Source: Elgaria multicarinata webbii
Lineage: Eukaryota; Chordata; Lepidosauria; Squamata; Anguidae
Length of the DNA stretch: 64,000 nucleotides
Direction of reading: 5' to 3'
Assembly (NCBI RefSeq): GCF_023053635.1
Contig: NC_086171.1
Location: 15,518,006 to 15,582,005, forward strand
The notes under the pieces were generated by a model. It was not told the DNA's origin. It searched no databases and saw nothing but the letters and a program-made list of their open reading frames with translations. The position numbers were made by a program, and so were the translations under genes. Positions 43,574-55,500 of the stretch are shown piece by piece (the first letter of the stretch is position 1; the number at the start of each line of letters is the position of its first letter).

Positions 43574-46500
43574 TCGGGCAGCTAATATGAAAAGCTGGGA
43601 GAAGGGAGAACTTACTAAAAGCAATAAAGCAAAACCAAGAACTATAAAAGAAAGCATCGGCTAGCAAGGCCATCCGTCATTCCGCCAAAGGCTTGCCGAA
43701 AACAAAGAAGTTTTCAAGTGACATTGGAATGCCAAGAGGGTCTCCTGAAGCAGGGAGTTCCAAAGGGTGGGTCCTGCAACCGAGAGTGTCCTCCCATACT
43801 TTCCACTGAATCTGTGGTTGATACGAGCAGGACATGCAAGGGTGCTTCTCCAGATAAGCTTAGTATCTGGGCAGGACTTCGTAGGTGGAAACATGTCTTT
43901 AGGTATCCCGGCCCCAAGCCATTTAGAGCTTTGAAAGGGCAATAATAAGCACATACCCACTGGACAAACATGTTAGCATCAAGACCAGGATCCAAAAATC
44001 AACATGACATACCACAAATTGTTTTTTGAAAGCCCTGTTTGTTTCAAAAGTTGTTTCCTATCTGGCATGGGAGTAGGCAGGTGGAGTTCGACAAAGACTA
44101 CATGGGTGTGCTGTTGTTTAGAGTACAACCAACGTTAAAAGAAACAGAAGAGACCAGGCAATGCATGATTACAAATGCCTTTTTGAAGGTTCCTCCTCTA
44201 CACAAATGGGGGACATGATCATGAATGCTACCGTAATAACAACGCATCTCAACCTCTCTTTTGCTTTCTTTCTTGTTGCTTTTTTTCTTTGGCAGCTTCC
44301 AACTCCTGCTTCTCATGGGCATCCTTCAGTGTCTTGCATGCTTTCTTGTGTGTAAACCAGTGCATTTTCTGGCAGTTCTGATCACAGTAGATCACCTGAG
44401 AATGAACAAAGCACGGCATTGCCTTGATATGCAATATTTAATTCATCTATATTTGAATCACCCAGGGTAGAGGATGCGTCCTTTCACTTCAGTATGGAAA
44501 ATTAGAACTTTGTAATAACTGGTTTATTTTAACAATGAGCAGTTTCTTTTCCATTTGCTCATGCAATTGGCAACTGAATAGATAGCAGCTATACCCTCAT
44601 TTTTACTTTAGAGCAGGGGTGGGCAACCTTTTGGGGCCATAGGCACATTTGGCAATTTGAGAAACTGTCTTGAACACCACAAAACGGCTACCATAGCAGG
44701 CGTAGCAAAGGACAAGTAACCTGCACGAAAGACTTATCGAAAGGCAGAGGTGCGGTCTGAGCCCAAACACACTCAATAACTCCTCTGAACTCTCAGTTGT
44801 CAGCACCAACAGAAGCCTATTTCACAGCAATTCCAGCTACTGGTAATAAAACGTGCTAATTTTAAGTTGATTTTTTTTAAAAAAGTAGGAGGAGTAGGAC
44901 ACCTTGGCAGATGCCAAGAAAGGTGTCCTGGGGTGCATTTGTGTTGTCAGGCACCATGTTTCCATCTTTTGCTTTAGGAGTTCTAAAGGTTTTTTTCATG
45001 TAGAAAGATATGGCATCAGTAAACGTATACTGTTATTTATTTTATTTATTATTGAATTTATATCCCGCCTTTTTACCTCCAAGAACCCAAAGCGGCATAC
45101 ATAATCCTCCTCCTCCTCTCTATTTTATCCTCACAACAACAACCCTGTGAGATAGGTTAGGCTGAGAGGCTGTGATTGGCCCAAAGTCACCCAGTGGGTT
45201 TTCATGGCTGAGTGGGGACTAGAACCCAGATCTCCCAACTCCCTGTCCAATACTTTAGCCGCTACGCCACACTGGCTCTCTATATGTTGGCAACTTCTCC
45301 AGATAGGTGATAGTTCCATAACAGCAGAATTGGTTGCTAGGATCCCAAACTATCAGTGGTATTTACCTGTAGATCCTTACCATTTTGCATACGGAACATC
45401 TTTTGGCTGCACCTTTTTCCCCACACGTTGTACAAAATTCAGCCTCCACAAAGCCCACTTGGCCAGTAATGGCTTGTGTAAGTACAGAGAATGCTGTAGG
45501 ATCAGAGCCCTGAGGAAAAATAAAAATAAAGACTGATTAAGTCACTTCAGAAGTATAGGCGTGCACCCTCCCCTTCCTCCATTTAGAACATTATAACACT
45601 GAAACCCCAGATTCAGAAGGAAGTCTGTTAAACTTCAATGTATACTTCAGCACTTTATGCTGCTCTTTAGCCCAGCATTCAAGTCCTTAGCCTAGCATAT
45701 GGTGGGAAGAAGCAGGGAAATTCTTTTGTCACTCTCAGGTATTCTTTTGCCACTCTCAGATATTTGCTTAACATGAAGTGAACTAGTGATGACATTCTTG
45801 TAATAAGATGATTTCCATCTATCCACAAAATATACAGTGAAGGATTAGGCAACTTATCAGAGGACATTGGTAGGATGCTTACTATCTTTACAAGAAATAA
45901 AAATAAGCCTAATTAAATGAATGCCATGAAAGTTTCCAGCAAGAGTCACAAGTAAGATTTTCCCAGCAACAGAGCTGGGGGAGTGGGGGGACCAATCCAT
46001 GAAGAAAGATCCATAATCTTTTGTTTCCTTTGAAAATTATTTATTTTGCCTTCAGCAGCGCTGAATCACGTAGCCGTTCCTGCCTCGTGTCTCTGTTGCT
46101 TGGCTGAGATGGGGTGCCAAAACAAAACAGGAAAAGGCCAGGATTATGGGTTCAAATGAAATGTCCAGCCACACTTAAAGCCAGCCAGCATTAAAGCCAG
46201 CCTGCATTCATAAGCCAACAAACCATAGTTTCACATTGGATTTTTTTTGACAAAAAATAAACTATGGTTTTTTGCCTAGAGTGGATTTGGATGTTCAAAC
46301 AAGCTACAGTAAAGCTAAATAAATCCTGGCTTAGTGTTCTGTGTCAACATGGTTGCAGAGTGAGAACATGGATACTAAAGAGAGTGGTGGTGGTGGTGTA
46401 GAGATAGGAAACTTAATACGAGTCTCAAGGAAGAAAGGGAGGTTGGAGAGAAAAGAAAAAGGTGCAAAACTGAAGCACTATTTACTTATATTTCAAAAAA

Positions 46501-49500
46501 ATCTGACCTGATTCTAGGAGGAAAATTCTGAGAATGCCTTGGACTGCAAGAAGATCCAACCAGTCCATACTCCAGGAAATAAAGTCAGACTGCTCACTTG
46601 AGGGAATGGTATTAAAGGCAAAACTGAAGTACTTTGGCCACATAATGAGAAGACAGGATACCCTGGAGAAGAGGCTGATGCTAGGGAAAGTGGAAGGCAA
46701 AAGGAAGAGGGGCCGACCAAGGGCAAGATGGATGGATGATATTCTGGAGGTGACAGACTTGACCTTGCGGGAGCTAGGGGTGGCGACAGCCGACAGAAAG
46801 CTCTGGCGTGGGCTGGTCCACGAGGTCACGAAGAGTCGGAAGTGACTGAACGAATAAACAACAACAGACATTCATTTAAAAATGTCAAAGAACTCTAAGC
46901 CTGTAAGGGAAACCAACAATGTTGGGAAACATCAATAAATTTCTAATTAGTAAGTATATGTAGAATTACAGAACCTTTTTAGGAAGGAAAATTTAACCCA
47001 AGGATCTACAAGTTTGGGGTTGGCTTTTTGCCACTGATTCCTTTTTTCTCCCAAACATCTGCACATGTCAGATGTTCAGGGAAAAGGGATCTCCAATCAC
47101 ACTAGGCTTCAAGGAGACAAAGGTATCTTCAGTCTCATGCTACTTGAAGAGGAGAAAGAACATGCTTTGCCTGCAAGCTCATATGTCCATGAAATTCCTC
47201 GTCCCCTCTTGTGATGCCACCCTCTTGGTCCTCCTTCATTTCTCTTATTAAATCAAAGGATCCCAACTATGGGGTGGTCATCAGAATGCTGCACCCTGGC
47301 TCTGTGACTCACTGACCCGTTTTGGCTTCACAGCAGCCATCCCGGCACTCTATATTTTCCCTACTCCTTCACCGCTGCCACCATTGAACACTGTACCCTA
47401 CCTCAGGTACTCCAAGAAACTACTCCAGTTTATGAAACAGAAAGAACTTTAATTAACAATAAGTAAGGTTATGCAGTTACAAAGCTTATGGTTTCATCAG
47501 GTTCAATGCTTGTTTGTTTCATACAGTTTCATTTGCAGTCCTGCCTACACTACCCCATATTCTACACTCTCTCCTCCCAATCACTCTGTTCCCAGAATAA
47601 AAGTCACTGTTCCTACACTTTCACCAACAAAACTCACTACACTTTCAGCAGACCCTAACTCCAACTTCACCAGACCCTAACTCTCTCTCACTCACTCTCA
47701 CACACAATTCTACTGCTTCCCTTAACACCTCCCCATCACTACTAACAACCAATCCAGACCTTTGAACCACCAGCCTATCAGCATTCACTTCACATTCTCT
47801 CCACTCTCTCTCACTAGATTTAACTACTTACCAACCTTGTATTTGCAGTCCACACAGCACATGCTTCTTAAATAGCACTTATCATTTAAATTGGCAACAA
47901 ACAGTAAAACATCACACCTCCTCAGAAGGATATCAAGTTAAGAATCATTGAATCATAGAATAGTAGAGTTGGAAGGGGCCTATAAGGCCACTGAGTCCAA
48001 CCCCCCGCTCAGTGCAGGACTCCACCTTAAAGCATGGCTCTCCAGTTGCCTCTTGAAAGGCTCTAGTGTGGGAGAGCTCACACTGTACAGTGGACTCTAG
48101 TCCCTAGAGCAAGACTGGACAACTTGTGGCTTGCATATTTTTTTTGGCCTACAACTCCCATCAACCCTAGCTAGCATAGCCAATGGTAAAGTATCATGGG
48201 AGTTGTAGGCCAAAACATCTAGAGGGCCACAAGTTGTCTACCCTTGCCCTAGAGAGTGAATTTGTGGATACCTATCAAAATATGAGGCAACTCACACTCA
48301 ATTCTTTTTATGCTGTACGAAACACAGTTTTTGAAAACAGGTCAAAATAACTTTTCAACTTGCCAAATAAGGGCAGAACACACAGAGAAAGGGATGTATT
48401 ATGTCAATAAAATAAACATTCAAACAGAGAAACTCACAATTTCAACTGGAGCAATGCTTCTCACAAGTTGCTGGAGCAAGGTTGCTTCACAGTAAGGAAA
48501 CTTTCGGATGCATTCTCTGATGAGCTTCTCTTGATATAACGGAAAGCCATCTGTATCTCTGCCTTTTAGTAGGCTGAAATTATTAAAGCAAATATGAGGA
48601 GAAAGGAAGTCATGCCAGTGCTATTGGACAAATCCCTTCCTTTGTTTATAGTCCATATGGCTTCCTTTCCTACTTATGGTGCAGCGTGTTCTCACTGCAT
48701 CCCTCCAGCATAACAGAGACAAAAGCTGCTAACACAGAAACGCCTGGTGTGCGAAATTTAAAATATATAAAACGATAAAGTATTTCAGGACTGTAACTTT
48801 AGGTTAACTATACTTCAACTAAATAAAAAGAGAATCTCCTTTTTCAACCACAAAAACCATGGGCGACTGTAATGCAGTGCCTTTTACTTAATATCCCGCC
48901 TATCAATTTAAAATCAGCTTCCAGGGCAACTTATAGTAGGGTTAAATAAAATAATACAACACGTGATTACTATGAAGAGCAGAGCAGGCCCAAACTAATC
49001 TTATTACACAGATTAGGCAGTTAAGGACGCAATCCTATGCATTGCTGACTGGGGCACGAAGGGAATTGTGGGACTTTTTTCTGTGTAAACTTGCATAACA
49101 TTGCACTCTAAATGGTTAAAGGACCTGGGTATATTAAAAACAGTATTCTCCTGGTGTAAAAGAGACATAAGATAGCAGCAGGGGAAACTGAGGGCATGTC
49201 TAGATGCGGCGATATCCCGAGCATCGCCCCGGAATCGTCCCTGTGTGTCCACAAGACGCACACGGGGTCCTGGGAGCAGGGAGGGATGTTCCTTCCCTTT
49301 TCCCGGGATATGGCCCTACCCTTTAATCCCGGTTTTCCCCGTGGTCCCGGGATCCTAGCGAGTAACTGTGAGGAGCTGGGACACGCAGCTCTTCAGGAGC
49401 TCCGTGCCCATCAGGGGTAGGGAAGGGAGCGGGGTCGGGGGTTTTTAAACTCACTTTTTCATTTGAGCGCTCATCTTCATTAAAAAAAAATCCAAAATGG

Positions 49501-52500
49501 CAGCTGCGATGTCCTCCGCCCTCCTGGGACGTCTCGCACTGCATGTAGACTGAGGGGGAGGATCTCATGATCATCATATTGTGAGACACTCCCCCTGCAC
49601 CCCCTTGTCTAGACATGCCCTCTGTGGGGTGCAAATTCCACAGATATGGCGGCACTACTGAGAAGGTTCTTTTCCTAGTCGCTGTACACCAACAAGTGGT
49701 TTGTTTCTGCTATAATGGCATCAACTACCTTCAATTATTTACAATGGAATTCACATAACCAGACATATTCTGCCAGGCCAGATTGATACAGTTGCTCTTC
49801 ACTTTGAGACCATCTCAAAAGCAAACCAAGTTCTGCCCACCACTGCAAAGGCAGGAGAAAGCCAGGAGAATAGGTTTGCCGTGGGAAACATGCAGGTAGC
49901 CATCACGTGCTGACAACAAGGCGGTTACTTGGCCCTGCCAACAAGCCCAGACAGGCTGATATGAGAGCTCAGACAAATGGAACAGGGAGGGAGAGTCAAT
50001 AAGAGGAGACAGGACAGAAGAGAGATGAGCAGAATCCCTCCCTGTTTGGCATGACTTAACGTATATGGATGGGGAATGTTTATGAATGCAGGATACCTAC
50101 CCACCTCAAAGGAGGAAGAGCCCTTTTTGTCCCTCCCATTGCTCTAGCTGCAGCTGACATGGGCTGTTCAAAGGGAACTGAGCACCAAGGCTGCCCCAAG
50201 GCCCCTAAAGATCTCCCAGTGAGGGGAAATGAACTCCAACTCGATCAAGAACGTTCAAAACAAGGATCTGTACCCTCAGCAGAGCTAATGTATGACAGCC
50301 CAGCTCGTGTATGATAGAGCCTTTGATGGATAAATCCACCAGCCTGCACACTGTCCTGTTTTAAAATTTCATTTTAGTTTTAACATATTAATGGTTTAAT
50401 TTGTTTTAGAATTGTATATTTATTCTATTTTATATGTATGATTTTATCTGTACGCTGCCCTGAGATCCTTGTGCTACAGAGTGGGATATAAATGTTTTAA
50501 AAAACATATAAACAAAAAACTACTTCAATGGCACAGAGAAGCAACCTCTCTTTACTTAGATATAAAGATATAAGATGCCATTTTGAATGGATTCAATGCC
50601 ATTTATCGACAGACCATACCTTTTGAGTAATCCGTCCAATTTATCCTCTCGCTCCTTAAGGAAAAGGATACATTTCTGGAAAATGCAACTAATATAGTGC
50701 ATTTTCACTGCCAGGACTTCATTCATATCTTTCTGTTTCATGCACTTCTCACAAATCAGATCCAATACTTTGTAGCATTTCTGCATTGCTTCGACTTCTG
50801 CCAGAAGAGGATTTTCTTTCACTAGCAACACTATCTATAGGAAAGATACATTAACAAAATAGTTATATCTAACAAGTAGGGGAATAGATTAAAACAGGGA
50901 ATATACCGTATTTCTTCGATTCTAAGACACACTTTTTTCCCTAAAGTAACAGCTCTAAAAATTGGGTGCGCCTTAGATTCGATGGCGCCTTAGAATCGAA
51001 GAAATACAGTAATTACATTTGTCGAGTCTGCAGCGGAACAGGCGGAGAAAGAGGGTAGGGGGTGAAGAGCGAGCGAGAGAGAAGGGAGTGGAGAGAGAAG
51101 CGGGGGGGGGAGAGGGGCAACGTCTCGGAGCATCTCAAACGTTGCCGCCGGGAGCCGGCTGGGAGGGACCCCAGCTCCGGCAGGCCAGCGAGCTTCCAAA
51201 GAGCTTGGCCTCGCCTCTGTTAAGGAGCTGGGAAGCGGAAGAATCACCTGAGCAGCGCTGGTTGGGCTCACCCGCCCACCCCCTCCCGTCCGTGTGAATG
51301 GTGCAGACCAGCTTTTGAATGCATGTGTGGCTGTCCGTTCCCAGGCAGGGGATGATTGGTTCCTGCTTCCCATTCATGTAACCTGCCTCTATGCGTGTGG
51401 GTGCGCGCGCGTGTGTCTGTGTCTCGCTCGCTCCCTGTTCCTCTCCCTCTCCGCTGCGTGTATGTACCATAAAATTGCTTTGCTGGCTGATTGGAGAAAT
51501 TTATTTTTTCTTCGAATCAAAGCTTTTTTTCCCTGTTGGTGGCACTGAAATTAGTGTGCGCCTTAGATTCGATGGCGTCTTACAATCGAAGAAATACGGT
51601 AGGTAACTGCAATAGGCTCATTATCATAGGACTTCTTGCTCTTTATCTTTTCCCCATAAAGAAATAAGTTGTTTTAATTAAAGTGGCTGAGCTATTTCAG
51701 TGCCACTGTACATGCATACTGATGGCAAGAAGTGATGATCATACAAAATGAATTCATCTCTGACCAAGTAGCTGAAAATTGTTTTCTCACAGACAAAAAC
51801 CAGGCCCTTTGTGAAGCTACAGGGCTTCATAGGAACTATTCCATAGCTAAGAGGAGTATCCCATAAACCTATATGAGCTCTTCATTCTCATAAATGTGTT
51901 CATAAGATTTTGTTTAGCAGAAACACAGACACCCATCTACAGGCTGAAAGAAGCCAACATTTCTTAAGATTTATACGCCTCAGTGAAACATCCCTCTGTA
52001 AAACAAAGCCTGCGTTGCCATAGCAGTTAACCTCCCCAATGTGGTAACTTTTCAAATGTTTTCACGTGGAGCCTATTTTCATAAATATCTTGCCGTGTTA
52101 AAATGAGGTGCTAAAGCCACTGGAAGCAGAGCCTGGACAGACAGAATGTCAAAAAAGGAACTCTGGATCATGAATTAGCTACAGGCCACATTTTGCCACC
52201 TCACCCCACTCCACAGGTTATGTCCTCCTCTTAGGGGATTGACCTCATTCAGCAAGGTTCAAGTTACTTGGCAATATGCCAAGTAATATTGCCAGGATTC
52301 AACCATTTTTGTCTGTCTCTTCTGCCAAGACTCTCGTTCACGCACTGGTTATCTCTCGGTTGGACTACTGCAACCTTCTTTTCTCTGGCCTTTCTTCGTC
52401 TCACATCAGTCCGCTGGTTTCTGTCCACCACTCTGCCGCCAAGATCATCTTCCTGGCCCGCCGCTCTGACCATGTCACTCCACTTCTGAAATCTCTTCAT

Positions 52501-55500
52501 TGGCTTCCAATTCACTCCAGAATCCAATATAAACTTCTCCTGCTGACCTTCAAAGCTCTTCACGGTCTAGCTCCTGCCTATCTCTCCTCTCTCATCTCAC
52601 ACTATCGCCCCGCTCGTGCTCTCCGCTCCTCTGATGCCATGCTTCTCGCCTGCCCAAGGGCCTCTACTTCCCTTACTCGGCTTCGTCCTTTTTCTTCTGC
52701 TGCCCCTTACGCCTGGAACGCTCTTCCAGAACACTTGAGAACTACAAACTCAATCACAGCTTTTAAAACTCAGCTAAAAACTTTTCTTTTCCCTATAGCT
52801 TTTAAATATTGAGTTTGTTCTGACTCTATACTGTCAGCCTCACCCTACCCGGTGCCTGTTTACACTTCCCTGTGCCTGTTTGCATTCTCTTTCCCTCCTT
52901 ATTGTTTACTACAACTTTATTAGATTGTAAGCCTATGCGGCAGGGTCTTGCTATTTACTGTGTAATCTGTACAGCACCATGTACATTGATGGTGCTATAT
53001 AAATAAATAAATAAATAAATAAATAATAATGCCAAGAAGAGAAGCCAGTGTGAGGATACTATACCTTAACAGGATGCAAATTGGTAGTTGTAATGATCTT
53101 ATGCAGAGGCCCAGCTAACCTCACAGGCAGTTTGGGTTCTTTGTCTAGTCCTTGTGGTTTCGTATAGTAGTCTAGCCTTTCCCGAGGAAAGAAGTTGTTG
53201 ATAACAGTTACACAGTCATGTTGACCTAAAAAGAGAATGGCGTATCCTTATGGTGAGGGGAAACCCTGCCCCGACAAATGATTAACACGTGAAACTGATC
53301 AAGAACTAATCACATCTGGAGAGGAGGGACTTCGGTCCTACTGAGTAACAGGGCAGAAATACTTTCTCATTAAGCTCTCGAGATCATTTTTCAAGGCTCA
53401 AGGCAGCAAGACAACAAATGAATAAAACCAAGCCAACTCAGAGCTTAGGATCTGATGAAGAAAGCAACTTTTCAGATGCATTTCAGACCTACACTTTATA
53501 GGCTTGAGTTTATTCGTTCAGCTTTACAGTACAAGGAAAGGAAAGGAACCTCTCGTGCAAGCACTGAGTCATTACTGACTCATGGAGGGACGCCAGCTTT
53601 CGCTGACGTTTTCTTGGCAGGCCTTATATAGTGGGGTGGTTTGCCGTTGCCTTCCCCGGTCGTTATTACCTTTCCCCCAGCTAACTGGGTACTCATTTTA
53701 CCGACCTCGGAAGGATGGAAGGCTGAGTCGACCCAAGCCAGCTGCCTGAAACCAGCTTCCGCTGGGATCGAACTCAGGCCGTGGGGAGAGTTTCAGCTGC
53801 AGAAACTGCTGCCTTACCGTCTGCGCCACACGAGGCTCAAACTTAATCTAAAAACAATATCCATATGGCACTGGTAACCAGGCAAGAATCTAATCCTGGA
53901 TGATATTGTAATTTATCACATTTGAAAGTAGCTCATACAAACATTATATGACTGCAATTTGCTCACCTTTTAACTGATGGCAGAATGCTTAGCAGTTAGG
54001 TTTGATAAATAGGTTAGTCTTTTTTTAGAAACACTGATTGAAAGTTTCCTGTGAAGACATCACAAAGAAAATGACCACATCTTTGTCCAAGGACTGTTCA
54101 GACGGAAATTTGGTGGATGTAGTATGTGGGTGTTATTCCCCCCAAAATGGAAGGTGTTCCATGGAATCAGCTGTAGGTTATAGAATATTCCATGGGCCTC
54201 CCACTACCACAAACTCTTCAATCATTGGTCTACAGTGCCTGAAGTCTAAAAAGCATTTTTATAAGTGATACTAAAGGATGAGGCAAATTCTAATTGTCTT
54301 ACAATCCTGTGTGCATGTGTTTGTGAACAATGTTTGGAAAAACTCCAAAGCTATTTTGAGAAAGCTCAACAAAAATTAACGGGTGGCATTGCTTCATGCT
54401 GGTCCTCCAAGCCCCTTTCCCAAGGAAACACAAAAACAGCCACTTTTCCCCTTGATGTTCTATCCTTAAATGGAAAAACTCTAAAAGAGCATCATTTATT
54501 TAGGTATAAAAATATTCATATGCAGCTTTTCAGCCCAGGAAGTCCACTCCATGCTGCTGGTTACCACCTTTCCCTGATTTTTTGTTGGGAAATAGGTGAA
54601 AAAAAACTGACAGGAGGGTTGGCTAGTATTGGGGATAAACCACATTTTAAGCCAAACCCCAATTGATAAATATCTAGATCCAGCTTAAAACAGGGTGGCT
54701 TTCTGTAATAGGGGAGCATGTGTGTCCAATTCCCCGATTCTAAATTCAGCCTCCTTGGGGCCTCATCTATTAACATTAGAGAAAGATCCAATCAATTGGC
54801 AAAACACAGTGAACGTTTTAAATCCAACACGTAGACCTCCTCTTGTATCAATTAAGAGGAAGGTAGTGAAAGTTTCTTACTTTAAAACAATTAAATACAA
54901 TCAATATGTTAAAATCAACTCAAGCTACATAATCTCATCGCCTTAATGAAACATAGGAGGTCCTTTTCATTTACCCACAAAGGCAGCCATCTGAGCTGCT
55001 GTCCTCCCAACAGAGTTGATGACATCCGTCTCTGCTCCTGCCTCTAACATCATCCACGTAATTTCTTTGTTGCCTAAATATAGAAGAGACCATGTTTTAG
55101 AAGTCTGTACAAAAGCCTAAGTCAAGTAAGGGTGTTTTGGGGTCTATTTAGCTCAGTGTTGCCTGCTATACCATCTAGGAGTGGGCCTCCAGACTTTTGA
55201 ACAGATATCTGTTCCAGTTTTACCTGGAGATGCCAGGACCAAACTGGGGACCCTTTTGCACGCATAACATCTCCATGCAAAGCAAATATCCTTCCCCCTA
55301 CTCAGTCGCTGACAACTCATCAGAAATGTAAAAAAAAAATTAGGGTGTAATCTTATGCTGGCTGGGGAATGAGAAAAGAAAAGAAAGTTTCTGAGAAAAG
55401 AAAGTTTAAAACTTTCTTTTCTAATTAAACCTTCCTAGGGTTGCGCTCTTACTTTTTCTAGGTTCAACTCTGCCCTCTTTCATGCACAACCAATTCATGT

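Noticed and set aside
46534-46845. 103-codon open frame as a host gene
   Set aside because: It is the Bov-B reverse-transcriptase C-terminus and recurs at 9721-10044 and 17361-17744.
50990-51606. Open frames of 71-127 codons at the CpG-rich cargo
   Set aside because: They occur on both strands with Ser/Pro/Arg bias expected from GC-rich DNA. The segment may be regulatory but shows no coding signal.
52276-52812. 178-codon open frame as a host gene
   Set aside because: The sequence is the C-terminus of an L2-type LINE reverse transcriptase ([20 protein letters not shown]).
54038-54946. Run of open frames on the plus strand in an ANKMY2 intron
   Set aside because: Antisense to ANKMY2, low complexity, no family or conserved splice structure seen.
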